Source: Zetaproteobacteria bacterium (lineage in GTDB: Bacteria > Pseudomonadota > Alphaproteobacteria > Micavibrionales > Micavibrionaceae). Taken from it: a stretch of 23,047 nt of DNA. The notes beneath the pieces were generated by a model. The model was not told where the DNA came from. It saw only the letters and a program-made list of their open reading frames with translations, and made no database searches. The translations under genes were made by a program, and so were the position numbers. Of this stretch, positions 1 through 8,334 are shown piece after piece. Within the stretch, counting starts at the first letter, position 1. Each line of letters starts with the position of its first letter. The stretch spans positions 1 to 23,047 of the forward strand of contig NVXI01000010.1 in NCBI GenBank assembly GCA_002747015.1. Reading direction: 5' to 3'.

Positions 1-52
1 TAGTTTGCCTTTTTTGTCGTGCTTTCACAGTACACGAAACTTAACTGTTTGA

Positions 53-61
53 ATTATATCA
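53..61 (-). promoter_or_regulatory. Possible extended -10 promoter firing leftward out of the window
   Basis: On the minus strand this reads TGATATAAT, a perfect extended -10 (TGnTATAAT). No convincing -35 lies 16-18 bases upstream. If real it would serve a minus-strand gene left of the window, downstream of guaA. The rest of 1-145 shows no gene. The T-run at 10-15 could be the end of a terminator whose other arm lies outside, but this cannot be tested here. Confidence 0.25.
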
Positions 62-145
62 TAGTTTACAGCCAGTTTGTAGTAAGCAATTTATATTATT
101 AATCGTTATGTTTCAAGTAGTTATAGCTATATATCTGTAGAAGAA

Positions 146-1720
146 CTACTCCCACTCAATCGTGCCTGGTGGTTTGGAGGTGATGTCATAGACGACGCGG
201 TTGATGCCGTGGACTTCGTTGATGATGCGTGTTGAAACGCGGCCCAAGAATTCATGTTCAAACGGGTAATAATCGGCGGTCATACCATCGGTGGAGGTGA
301 CAGCGCGCAGTGCGCACACATAATCATATGTACGGGCATCGCCCATAACCCCAACAGTTTTAACGGGAAGAAGCACCGCGAAGGCTTGCCATATTTTATC
401 ATATAGCCCGGCTTTTCTAATCTCGTCCAGATACACAACATCGGCTTTGCGCAGGATGTCGATTTTCTCTTGTGTGATTTCGCCCGGAATGCGGATCGCC
501 AGACCCGGACCTGGGAAGGGGTGGCGGCGAATTAAATCCTCGGGCATGTTCATTTCACGCCCTAATGCACGCACTTCATCCTTGAACAGCTCACGCATAG
601 GCTCCACCAGTTCCATCTCCATATCATCAGGAAGGCCGCCGACATTATGGTGGCTTTTTATGGTTTGGGATGGCCCGCCAGTGAAACTGACAGATTCAAT
701 GACATCGGGGTATAATGTACCTTGCGCAAGGAATTTTGCGGCCCTACCGCCCTCGGCAACACGTCTTGAGCACGCATCAAAAACATCAATGAATAGGCCG
801 CCAATCACTTTACGCTTAATTTCTGGATCGCTGATCCCTTCCAGTCCGTTTAGGAATAAGTCGGAGGCATTCTCATGGATCAGTGGGATATTGTAATGAT
901 CACGGAACAGGGAGACCACTTGCTCGCTCTCTCCTGCACGCATCAGGCCGGTATCAACATAAATACAGGTGAGCTGATCGCCGATTGCCTCATGGATTAG
1001 GACGGCTGTGACGGAGCTGTCTACGCCGCCGGAAAGGCCGCAAATGACTTTTTCATTACCCACTTGGGCACGAATTTTTGCGATTTTCTCATCGCGGAAG
1101 GCCGCCATGGTCCAGTCGCCAGAACATCCGCATATATCATGGGTAAATGTCCGGTACAGCTCTGCCCCGTTTGGGGTATGAACAACTTCTGGGTGGAACT
1201 GTACGCCGTAGAATTTCTTGTCGTCATTGGCGATAATGGCAAAGGGCGCACCTTCGGATTTTCCGATCACATGAAAACCATCAGGCAGCGTGGCAACGTG
1301 GTCACCGTGGCTCATCCATACTTGTTCGTTTGCGCCTTTTTTCCATGCGCCACTATATATAGGTGAGTCTTCGGTGATGTCGACTTGCGCGCGACCAAAT
1401 TCACGTGATTGTTCGGCCTCGACAACGCCGCCGAGCTGTTTGACCATTGTTTGTTGGCCGTAACAAATACCAAGAATCGGTACACCCATTTCAAAAACGA
1501 TATCTGGCGCGGATGGCGCGTCATCATCTAGTACGCTGCACGGGCCACCAGAGAGGATAATGCCTCTTGGATTATACGCTTTGATACGCTCATCAGAGGC
1601 TTGATTAAATGGCCATATCTCGCAATATACGCCGATTTCCCGTAGGCGACGTGCAATAAGTTGTGTAACTTGGGAGCCAAAATCCAGAATAAGGATCTGT
1701 TCGTGATTTGTGTTAGACAT
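146..1720 (-). CDS. guaA: GMP synthase (glutamine-hydrolysing)
   Basis: Converts XMP to GMP using ATP and the amide nitrogen of glutamine; cytoplasmic, last step of de novo guanine nucleotide synthesis. The 524-residue product has the full-length architecture. An N-terminal class I glutamine amidotransferase domain carries nucleophile Cys86 (GICYGQQ) with His176 and Glu178 (FHPE). The ATP pyrophosphatase domain has the P-loop SGGVDSS at 230-236. The C-terminal dimerisation domain ends in the usual ...GTIEWE. The start ATG at 1718-1720 has only a weak AGAAAG-like ribosome site, but it gives the standard N-terminus (ILDFGSQ within 15 residues). The gene is divergent from metF. guaB lies 7 kb away on the same strand, so the common guaB-guaA operon is split here. 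The family call is essentially certain. Confidence 0.98.
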   Translation of the reverse strand: MSNTNHEQILILDFGSQVTQLIARRLREIGVYCEIWPFNQASDERIKAYNPRGIILSGGPCSVLDDDAPSAPDIVFEMGVPILGICYGQQTMVKQLGGVVEAEQSREFGRAQVDITEDSPIYSGAWKKGANEQVWMSHGDHVATLPDGFHVIGKSEGAPFAIIANDDKKFYGVQFHPEVVHTPNGAELYRTFTHDICGCSGDWTMAAFRDEKIAKIRAQVGNEKVICGLSGGVDSSVTAVLIHEAIGDQLTCIYVDTGLMRAGESEQVVSLFRDHYNIPLIHENASDLFLNGLEGISDPEIKRKVIGGLFIDVFDACSRRVAEGGRAAKFLAQGTLYPDVIESVSFTGGPSQTIKSHHNVGGLPDDMEMELVEPMRELFKDEVRALGREMNMPEDLIRRHPFPGPGLAIRIPGEITQEKIDILRKADVVYLDEIRKAGLYDKIWQAFAVLLPVKTVGVMGDARTYDYVCALRAVTSTDGMTADYYPFEHEFLGRVSTRIINEVHGINRVVYDITSKPPGTIEWE

Positions 1721-1879
1721 AGATTTTTAAACTTTCTATTGCGCGATACATTATGATGAAGTTTCTTTTTTAACGTGAAATCTGCCCGATGCAAAGACTA
1801 AATTGTTGTTATGCTTCAAAAAGGGTGCTGTAATGCGGATCGAATTAACCAATGATAGGCATATAAGGATTATCTAACC

Positions 1880-2719
1880 GTGAGCAAAGCAACTTTTTCG
1901 TTTGAATTTTTTCCACCTAAAACAGAGAAGGCCGCAGATAAATTGTGGGGCTGTGTCGCGGAATTGGTGAAACTTGATCCGAAATTTATGACCGTAACCT
2001 ATGGTGCGGGCGGTACGACCAGAGACGGTACGATTGATACAATTGCCAAGAAAATGGAAATGACCAATATTCCAATTGGATCACATTTAACATTCCTAAA
2101 CACAACTAAAGATGAGCTTTACAAGTATGTTGATGGCTTGTGGGAGCGTGGAGTAAAGCATATTGTTGCGCTTCGTGGTGACATGCCAAATGACCTTGAA
2201 TGGCCACTCGCAGGGGATGAAAACTACTTCCAATATACATCAGATTTTGTAGAAGGGCTGTTGGCGCGCCATCCTTTTGAAATTTCCGTTGGTGCATATC
2301 CAGAAAAACATCCGGATTCAAAAACATTAAACGCCGATGTACACGCCCTTCAGTTAAAGTGTGAAGCAGGTGCAACACGAGCATTAACACAGTTTTTCTT
2401 TGATAATGACGTATATTATAACTTTGTTGAAAAATGTGAGAAGGTAAATATCCGCACACAAATTTGTCCGGGTTTATTGCCGATACATGATTTTAAATCA
2501 ATGTGTAATTTCGCCAAAAGATGTGAAGCGAATGTGCCGCTTTGGCTGCATGAGAAGTTCGAAGGCTTGGATGATAAGCCTGAAGAAGCGCGTAAAGTTG
2601 CAATTGATCTGTTGGTAAAGCAAAGCGAAGATTTAGTGAAGAATGGTGTTGAACATATCCATTATTATACGCTGAACAAATCCGATATTACTACGCAAGC
2701 TGTTGACGCAATTTCTTAA
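1880..2719 (+). CDS. metF: Methylenetetrahydrofolate reductase
   Basis: Reduces 5,10-methylene-THF to 5-methyl-THF with an FAD cofactor, feeding methyl groups to methionine synthase. The 279-residue TIM barrel shows the hallmark FEFFPPK near the N-terminus (Glu9, equivalent to the catalytic Glu28 of the E. coli enzyme) and ALRGDMP with Asp101 (equivalent to Asp120, flavin contact). VTYGAGGTTRDG at 39-50 and the ending HIHYYTLNK are also family signatures. The start is a GTG at 1880, chosen because AAGGA at 1865-1869 sits 10 bases upstream. The gene is followed at 165 bases by metE on the same strand, whose substrate it makes. It is slightly shorter than E. coli MetF (296 residues), mostly at the N-terminus. 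Confidence 0.96.
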   Translation: MSKATFSFEFFPPKTEKAADKLWGCVAELVKLDPKFMTVTYGAGGTTRDGTIDTIAKKMEMTNIPIGSHLTFLNTTKDELYKYVDGLWERGVKHIVALRGDMPNDLEWPLAGDENYFQYTSDFVEGLLARHPFEISVGAYPEKHPDSKTLNADVHALQLKCEAGATRALTQFFFDNDVYYNFVEKCEKVNIRTQICPGLLPIHDFKSMCNFAKRCEANVPLWLHEKFEGLDDKPEEARKVAIDLLVKQSEDLVKNGVEHIHYYTLNKSDITTQAVDAIS

Positions 2720-2770
2720 TCATAGAGTGGCTGCCCTATATACTTCGCCAAATTCAAGGTTTTTTCAAGT

Positions 2771-2810
2771 AATGCTATATAATGTGGCATTATGCTATGA
2801 TTATGGCATT
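2771..2810 (+). repeat. Tandem imperfect repeat upstream of metE, possible operator and promoter
   Basis: Two near-identical units lie one base apart: atgctatataatgtggcat (2772-2790) and atgctatgattatggcat (2792-2809). Each unit is itself flanked by an ATGC...GCAT inverted repeat with a 10-11 base spacer. Each also contains an extended -10-like element (TGCTATATA, then TGCTATGAT), without a good -35. The block sits about 75 bases before the metE start. Its arrangement suggests a regulator binding site overlapping the metE promoter. The regulator is unknown, and I see neither a MetJ box nor a clear MetR box. Confidence 0.45.
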
Positions 2811-2884
2811 TTTGTGCTTGATCTTTAAGATGAACCGTTCTACCAAAAAGGTAAGTAAATTTTTAGACTTTAATGGAGGAACGT

Positions 2885-5218
2885 ATGGTTCTGGCAACAA
2901 ATTTGGGATTTCCGCGCATTGGTGATATGCGTCAATTGAAAAAGGCTGTCGAAAGCTATTGGAAGGGCAAAAGCTCATCTGATGATCTTTTAAATACTGG
3001 AAAAGAATTACGTGCGCATAACTGGGCATTACAAAAGAAAGCCGGACTAGATCATATTCCGTCAAATGACTTTTCTTTCTATGATCAGGTATTGGATATG
3101 ATTACAACGCTGGGTCTTGTGCCGGAGCGTTATGAATGGGATGGCGGTCAAGTTGATCTTGATACATATTTCGCAATGGCACGTGGCGCGCAACAAGGTA
3201 ATGTTGACGTGACGGCGATGGAAATGACAAAATGGTATGATACAAACTATCATTATATTGTTCCTGAATTTGAAGAAGGTATGGAGCCAAAACTTTCCAA
3301 TACAAAGATTTTTGATCAATATAAAGAAGCCAAAGACCACGGTATCGAAACACGTCCGGTTCTTATTGGCCCGGCAAGCTTTGTCTTCCTTGGTAAAGCC
3401 CAATACGAAGGCTTTAGCCATGAAGAAACAGTGAAGAAATTGCTTCCTGTTTATAATGAGATTTTGGCGAAGTTGGCTGATCTTGGTACGCAGTGGGTTC
3501 AAATTGATGAGCCGGTATTCTCTCTTGATCTTTGTCCGATTGGGCAAGGTGTTGTGAAAGCAGCTTATGACGGTCTTGAAAAACCAAAAGGTATGAAAAT
3601 CCTTGTTGCTTCTTACTTCGATACATTACGTGATAATGCAGACTTGTTCTATGGCTTGCCTGTTGACGCGCTTCATATCGACTTATGTCGTGGCCCGAAC
3701 CAAGCAAACACATCTGCAAATAATGCAGAAAAAGCCTTCGACGAAGCGCTTGCAAAAATCGGTGATAAAACACTATCTGTTGGTATTGTTGATGGCCGTA
3801 ATATCTGGAAAAACGATTTGTCCAAATCTTTGGGCTTCATCGACAAGGCTGTTGCAAAGCTTGGTTCTGACAAAGTGTTCGTAACAGGGTCTAGCTCTTT
3901 GCTTCACACACCTGTTGATCTGAATAGCGAAACAGTTCTTGATGATAAAATCAAAAGCTGGATGGCATACGCGACGCAAAAAGTGTCCGAAATTGCAGTT
4001 CTTGCAAAGGGCGCGAATGATGGTCGTGATGCGATCTCATCCGAGCTTGCAGCAAGTGACACCGTTCAAGAAGATCGCCGTACGTCTAAACGTATCCATA
4101 ATGATGCAGTCAAGGAGCGCGTTGTAAACATCACACCTGAGATGAAGAAACGTAAATCTCCTTTTGCTGTGCGTCAGAAGATACAACAAGCGGCACTTAA
4201 CTTACCACTCTACCCAACGACATCTATTGGCTCTTTCCCGCAAACTAAGGAAATCCGTAAGGCGCGCTCTGCGTTTAAAAAGGGTGAACTTGGTAAGGCA
4301 GAGTATTTGGACGCAATGCAGACAGAAATTCGTTCTGTTGTTGAATTCCAACATGAAGTTGACATTGATGTTCTTGTACACGGTGAACCAGAGCGCAATG
4401 ACATGGTCGAATATTTCGGCGAGCAGCTTGACGGTTTCACATTCTCTAAATTTGGTTGGGTTCAATCCTATGGTTCACGTTGCGTGAAGCCACCAATCAT
4501 TTACGGTGATGTGTCTCGTCCAAACCCAATGACGGTTGAGTGGGCGACATATGCGCAAGAGCAAACAGACAAGATTATGAAAGGGATGCTTACTGGTCCA
4601 ATCACAATTTTGCAGTGGTCTTTTGTTCGTGACGATCAACCACGTAGCGTGACGTCAAAACAGATATCTCTTGCCATTCGTGATGAAGTTTCCGATTTGG
4701 AAGCAGCAGGAATCAAGATGATCCAAATTGATGAAGCCGCCTTCCGTGAAGGTCTACCGCTTCGTAAATCTGATTGGAAAGCATATCTTGATAATGCCGT
4801 AGAAGATTTCCGCATTACATCGTGTAGTGTTGAAGATTCAACGCAGATTCATACGCATATGTGTTATTCCGAGTTTAACGATGTGATGGAAGAAGTTGCA
4901 GCAATGGACGCGGATGTTATTTCAATTGAGACATCGCGCTCTCAAATGGAATTGTTGGAAGCCTTCGTGGCATTCAAATATCCAAATGAAATTGGACCGG
5001 GTGTTTATGATATTCATTCTCCGCGTGTTCCTACAACACAGGAAATGGTTGATCTGCTTGATAAAGCCAAAGAAAATCTGGATGAGCGTCAAATTTGGGT
5101 GAATCCGGACTGTGGTTTGAAAACACGTGGTTGGGCAGAGGTCAAACCTGCGCTTAAACATATGGTGGAAGCCGCAAAAATTATGCGTGAGAAATCAAAG
5201 GCAAGTGCCGCTGCATAA
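2885..5218 (+). CDS. metE: Cobalamin-independent methionine synthase
   Basis: 5-methyltetrahydropteroyltriglutamate-homocysteine methyltransferase; transfers a methyl group from the folate to homocysteine, the last step of methionine synthesis, in the cytosol. It is a double barrel of about 777 residues. The N-terminal barrel begins LGFPRIGDMRQLKKA and the C-terminal catalytic barrel begins near PTTSIGSFPQT. All four zinc ligands are present: His658 and Cys660 (HMC), Glu682 (SIETSRS) and Cys743 (NPDCGLKTR). An in-frame ATG at 2873 exists, but GGAGGA (2875-2880) lies immediately before the ATG at 2885, so 2885 is the better start and it yields the canonical N-terminus. The gene follows metF and ends at a strong terminator. 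No cobalamin-dependent metH is visible in this window. Confidence 0.97.
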   Translation: MVLATNLGFPRIGDMRQLKKAVESYWKGKSSSDDLLNTGKELRAHNWALQKKAGLDHIPSNDFSFYDQVLDMITTLGLVPERYEWDGGQVDLDTYFAMARGAQQGNVDVTAMEMTKWYDTNYHYIVPEFEEGMEPKLSNTKIFDQYKEAKDHGIETRPVLIGPASFVFLGKAQYEGFSHEETVKKLLPVYNEILAKLADLGTQWVQIDEPVFSLDLCPIGQGVVKAAYDGLEKPKGMKILVASYFDTLRDNADLFYGLPVDALHIDLCRGPNQANTSANNAEKAFDEALAKIGDKTLSVGIVDGRNIWKNDLSKSLGFIDKAVAKLGSDKVFVTGSSSLLHTPVDLNSETVLDDKIKSWMAYATQKVSEIAVLAKGANDGRDAISSELAASDTVQEDRRTSKRIHNDAVKERVVNITPEMKKRKSPFAVRQKIQQAALNLPLYPTTSIGSFPQTKEIRKARSAFKKGELGKAEYLDAMQTEIRSVVEFQHEVDIDVLVHGEPERNDMVEYFGEQLDGFTFSKFGWVQSYGSRCVKPPIIYGDVSRPNPMTVEWATYAQEQTDKIMKGMLTGPITILQWSFVRDDQPRSVTSKQISLAIRDEVSDLEAAGIKMIQIDEAAFREGLPLRKSDWKAYLDNAVEDFRITSCSVEDSTQIHTHMCYSEFNDVMEEVAAMDADVISIETSRSQMELLEAFVAFKYPNEIGPGVYDIHSPRVPTTQEMVDLLDKAKENLDERQIWVNPDCGLKTRGWAEVKPALKHMVEAAKIMREKSKASAAA

Positions 5219-5238
5219 TTTCTAGCTTATAGAATTAC

Positions 5239-5274
5239 AAAAGCCCGTGATGATAATGTCGCGGGCTTTTATTT
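5239..5274 (+). terminator. Intrinsic terminator of metE
   Basis: AAAAGCCCG (5239-5247) pairs with CGGGCTTTT (5262-5270). The stem extends inward through a G-U, a G-C and an A-U pair to about 12 base pairs with an 8-base loop, and is followed by a T-rich tract. It starts 21 bases after the metE stop. The A-run on its left side means it could also act weakly on the opposite strand. Confidence 0.88.
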
Positions 5275-5304
5275 TATTTGGAGTGAGCTGTAGATGTCAA
5301 AAGC

Positions 5305-5338
5305 CATAAAAAATGCGTAACCTAAGGCAACGCATTTT
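5305..5338 (-). terminator. Intrinsic terminator of rsmB
   Basis: On the minus strand AAAATGCGT (5338-5330) pairs with ACGCATTTT (5318-5310), and six T residues end the structure (5313-5308). The loop contains a small CCTTAGG palindrome. It lies 87 bases past the annotated rsmB stop codon and 24 bases past a second in-frame stop at 5362-5364. Confidence 0.8.
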
Positions 5339-5424
5339 AAAGATATGAATGAGGATCTTATTTAAAGCGCAGCACTTGTATTCTGGCCCATCATATCATC
5401 GGGTTTACCGTCTGCTCCGTTGAT

Positions 5425-6747
5425 TTACTCAGTGGTATCTTTGGCTTTTTCTGCATCAATAGCTGGTTTTCTGACCAAAATTGCGGCAAAGAACCCATCT
5501 GTTTGATGGCGTTTCGGGGTCAGGCGCATAAACGGCGTGCCTAAACCCAGAGCTTCATCCAGAGGTGCAATTTCGAAATCATCATTGTTTGCTAAAAATT
5601 TTTCGATTTGATTTTCATTCTCATCAGGTAACAGAGAACACGTAGCATAAACAAGCTTACCCCCCGGCTTAACGGCTTTCGCAACTTTTTCTAGAATTTC
5701 GGCTTGTATCTGTATCAAGTCGGCCAAGCTAGGGCCATAATTTCGCCAGCGCATATCGGGGTTACGACGCCATGTTCCTGTTCCACTGCACGGAACATCG
5801 GTCAGGACAATATCGAATGTACCCTTTTGGCGCTTAAGCCATTTTTTATGACGCGCATCAGAAAGTGGGCGCACCTCTATAATATCAGCAAGCCCCGCTT
5901 TTTTGTAGCGGCGGCGGCCTTTCTCAAGACGTTTTTCATCTAGATCCATCGCAACAACGCGGCCTTTGCGCATCATCGCTGCAGCCAAGGCAAGCGTTTT
6001 ACCACCACCACCTGCGCAGTAATCCAGAACTTGCATGCCCGGCTTCGCATCGCAGACATGGGCGATAAGCTGTGAGCCCTCATCTTGAATTTCAAGCCAG
6101 CCCTTATTTTTGGCCTTGGTCTTAGAGAGGTAGGCTTTGTCTTTGCAACGCAAGCCCCACGGAGAAAATGGTGTGAGCGTTGTTTCTACGCCGTCTTTGG
6201 CCAGAGATTTTTGTACATTTTCACGCTCCATCGCGAAGATATTGGCACGAACATCCAGCGTAGCGGAGGTTTGCATTGCGCGCATTTCTGCGGCAAAATC
6301 GTCCTTGAAATAGGCGCGTAAAGTATCCTCATAATCCGGTGGGCATTCGACCAAAACCGCCTCATCCATATCTGTATTATCCATGGTTTGGCCGGAGAGG
6401 GCGCCGATGAATTTCTTTTCTTCATCGGTTAATTCTTCTTGTGCATATTGGCTGCCATCAAATAAATCACCGAGACGCTTTTCGTCTGCAGATTCACCCA
6501 AAGCAAGCCAGCAGATAACGCGGCTGCGTGGGGTATCTTCAATTTTATGCTTCGCCAGCCACCAGATAATGCGTGCATGGTGACGCGCAATTTCATAGAC
6601 GCGTTCTGCGACTTCACGACGATCTTTGGACCCGATATAGCGACGATTACGCATGTAATCTCCAACACAAGAGTCAAGGGGAACACGGATTCTTTGATCG
6701 CGTTCAAGGATTTCAATAGTGGCGTCTATGCGGGATGCTGGTTTCAT
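5425..6747 (-). CDS. rsmB: RsmB/NOP-family RNA (cytosine-C5) methyltransferase
   Basis: SAM-dependent methyltransferase of the RsmB/NOL1/NOP2 family; by family it most likely makes m5C967 in 16S rRNA. Residues 1-160 look like the NusB-related RNA-binding region (SKDRREVAERVYEIARHH). The Rossmann methyltransferase domain starts near 215, with SAM motif DYCAGGGGKT (242-251), where most relatives have CAAPGGKT. It has both catalytic cysteines: Cys320 in DVPCSGTG and Cys370 in YATCSLLPDENE. The length of 440 residues is normal. The ATG at 6745-6747 has a weak GTAAGAG ribosome site. The gene is convergent with metE and divergent from the methyltransferase at 6873. An in-frame open stretch follows the stop codon (see findings). 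The RNA target is inferred from family only. Confidence 0.9.
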   Translation of the reverse strand: MKPASRIDATIEILERDQRIRVPLDSCVGDYMRNRRYIGSKDRREVAERVYEIARHHARIIWWLAKHKIEDTPRSRVICWLALGESADEKRLGDLFDGSQYAQEELTDEEKKFIGALSGQTMDNTDMDEAVLVECPPDYEDTLRAYFKDDFAAEMRAMQTSATLDVRANIFAMERENVQKSLAKDGVETTLTPFSPWGLRCKDKAYLSKTKAKNKGWLEIQDEGSQLIAHVCDAKPGMQVLDYCAGGGGKTLALAAAMMRKGRVVAMDLDEKRLEKGRRRYKKAGLADIIEVRPLSDARHKKWLKRQKGTFDIVLTDVPCSGTGTWRRNPDMRWRNYGPSLADLIQIQAEILEKVAKAVKPGGKLVYATCSLLPDENENQIEKFLANNDDFEIAPLDEALGLGTPFMRLTPKRHQTDGFFAAILVRKPAIDAEKAKDTTE

Positions 6748-6872
6748 GGTGGCTACTCTTACAGGATAAATTTAGTTTCTACAATGTTTTAGGATATTAT
6801 TGCCGTAAATAATTTGCGGTGGTGCTTGGCTCGCGCTAGGTTCATCCATGTTTTGAGAGGATCGCTGCGAAT

Positions 6873-7529
6873 ATGATTTACCCAACTTATATAGAGCTGC
6901 CCTTTACGGGTGAGCATAATGCGCCTATGGGGGCGGATAATTGTGATCAATATCCAGAGAGTCTTGTGCGGTATTTTCTGGAGAATTATACCAAAGAGGG
7001 GGATTGTGTGTTTGATCCGTTTATAGGGTTTGGCACAACGGCATTTGTGGCAGAGGATATGGGACGCGTTCCGTATGGCGTTGAGGCGGATGGTGAGCGT
7101 TTTGAATGGGCGGCTGGTCAGTTAGAGCATTGGCGTAATATTATTCATGGAGATGCTGCCGATATTGGCGCATATGATTTTCCGCAAATGGATTTCTGCG
7201 TGACCTCCCCGCCTTATATGCTGTGCGAGGATACGTGGAACCCGCTTTATGGCGGCGACCCTGATTATGAGGGTTATAACGTTTACCTTGCGCGCATGGC
7301 TTTGATTTTTAAAAAAATCTCAAAGGTCATGAAGAAGGGCGCATTGATAATTGTGCAGGCAGATAATTTTCAGGGGCAACGCTATACGCCGCTGGTGCAT
7401 GATTTTCATCAGCAAATTTCGAAAAGTCTAGAGCCACAGGCAGAAATTATTATACGTTGGACAGGGTCAAAATCTATTCATCATCGGGATTATGAGCACA
7501 CACATTGTCTTGTTTTTAAGAAAACTTAG
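6873..7529 (+). CDS. Small solitary DNA-methyltransferase-like protein (N4-C/N6-A type)
   Basis: A 218-residue SAM-dependent methyltransferase of the amino-methylating class. Motif I is DPFIGFGTT at 48-56, the acidic motif II is YGVEAD at 68-73, and the catalytic motif IV is TSPPY at 111-115, the form usual in N4-cytosine enzymes. DPFxGxGTT motifs of this kind normally lie C-terminal to SPPY; here the order is reversed, implying a circularly permuted fold. After motif IV there are about 100 residues ending in EHTHCLVFKK. There is no obvious separate target-recognition domain and no restriction gene next door. The start ATG has AGAGGA about 11 bases upstream. The gene is divergent from rsmB and convergent with the permease at 7547. 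An RNA or protein substrate is not excluded. Confidence 0.7.
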   Translation: MIYPTYIELPFTGEHNAPMGADNCDQYPESLVRYFLENYTKEGDCVFDPFIGFGTTAFVAEDMGRVPYGVEADGERFEWAAGQLEHWRNIIHGDAADIGAYDFPQMDFCVTSPPYMLCEDTWNPLYGGDPDYEGYNVYLARMALIFKKISKVMKKGALIIVQADNFQGQRYTPLVHDFHQQISKSLEPQAEIIIRWTGSKSIHHRDYEHTHCLVFKKT

Positions 7530-7546
7530 GTCTGTTGGATTGACGA

Positions 7547-8263
7547 CTAGAAAATGATTTTGAGCGTTAGAAGTATTGCTGATAATGCCAGCAGAGTTTC
7601 AACAAGGTAGAAGAATTTTTCTTGTGGAATTTTATCGTGTAGTTTTTGGCCGAGATAAAGGGCGAGTAAAAACCCAGGAAAGGCGTAAAGGGCGGTGGTA
7701 AACAGGTCATAGGTGAGAAGCCCTGTGCCGATTGTTCCGATGGCGCGCGGAATGTTAGAGAGCATGAGCATCATGATGATGCTGGCGCGAAACTCTGATG
7801 AGGTCGTTACTTTTTCTTTTAGATAGAGAATGAATGCAGGCCCGCCGCCGCCAATCATCGCATTGAGCGTCCCGCCCAAGAACCCTGCGAGATGCGCATC
7901 GCCCCATTTTATGATGCGCCCTAAGGGGTCTATCTTCGTGTGTTTTCTAAGGAGGTGCAGGATAATGTAGAGAACCAGTATCGCGCGTATAATATCACCC
8001 GCAATATAATTTAAGAGCATCACCCCAAGCACCGCGCCAACGATGGTCATGGGTAACATCTTTATAACATGTTGCCATTGAATGTGGCCGTGTGTTTTGA
8101 AGATGAGAAGCCCCATAGATATCTGGTAGATCATAACCATTGCAACGACATCTTGCACGGGCATGAATAGGCTTAATATCGGGATACAGATAAGTCCACC
8201 ACCAAACCCTAGTAGGCTTTGTGCAAAGAAGGCAAAAGTGATGATGAGTGTAATAAGTATCAT
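7547..8263 (-). CDS. TSUP (TauE/SafE) family membrane permease
   Basis: A 238-residue, very hydrophobic protein with seven to eight predicted transmembrane segments and two inverted-repeat halves. Each half carries the glycine-rich signature of the TSUP family: LLGFGGGLICIP (18-29) and MIGGGGPAFILYL in the second half. Family members transport sulfite, sulfonates or related small organic anions across the inner membrane; the substrate cannot be read from sequence. The ATG at 8261-8263 has no Shine-Dalgarno sequence. Upstream of it lies the terminator of the next gene, whose loop contains a perfect extended -10, so the transcript may have a very short leader. It is convergent with the methyltransferase gene, 17 bases apart. 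Confidence 0.85.
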   Translation of the reverse strand: MILITLIITFAFFAQSLLGFGGGLICIPILSLFMPVQDVVAMVMIYQISMGLLIFKTHGHIQWQHVIKMLPMTIVGAVLGVMLLNYIAGDIIRAILVLYIILHLLRKHTKIDPLGRIIKWGDAHLAGFLGGTLNAMIGGGGPAFILYLKEKVTTSSEFRASIIMMLMLSNIPRAIGTIGTGLLTYDLFTTALYAFPGFLLALYLGQKLHDKIPQEKFFYLVETLLALSAILLTLKIIF

Positions 8264-8274
8264 ATACGGAGTAT

Positions 8275-8309
8275 AAAAAACCCGACAGGATTATACCAGC
8301 CGGGTTTTT
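8275..8309 (-). terminator. Intrinsic terminator of the acidic repeat protein gene
   Basis: On the minus strand AAAAACCCG (8309-8301) pairs with CGGGTTTTT (8284-8276), followed by the T-run ending at 8275. It sits 26 bases beyond the stop codon of the gene at 8335-8622. The structure is symmetric enough to act in both directions. Its loop overlaps a promoter-like element for the TSUP permease. Confidence 0.85.
8290..8298 (-). promoter_or_regulatory. Extended -10 promoter element for the TSUP permease, inside a terminator loop
   Basis: The minus strand reads TGGTATAAT, a perfect TGnTATAAT. The expected start point near 8283 would give a leader of about 20 bases before the ATG at 8263. There is no matching -35, which extended -10 promoters can tolerate. 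The position within the hairpin loop of the upstream gene's terminator is unusual. Confidence 0.45.
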
Positions 8310-8334
8310 GTAAATCTGTAATTACACGGTGATA

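Noticed and set aside
16..39. Hairpin TCGTG...CACGA near the left edge as a guaA terminator
   Set aside because: Only five pairs, and on the minus strand it is followed by an A-run rather than T residues, so it does not fit a terminator for guaA.
2720..2872. Possible SAM-sensing riboswitch upstream of metE
   Set aside because: I looked for SAM-I, SAM-II and SAM-V features such as the conserved GCTAAA loop near the ribosome site and found none. The only small hairpin (ACC-AAAAA-GGT) is too short.
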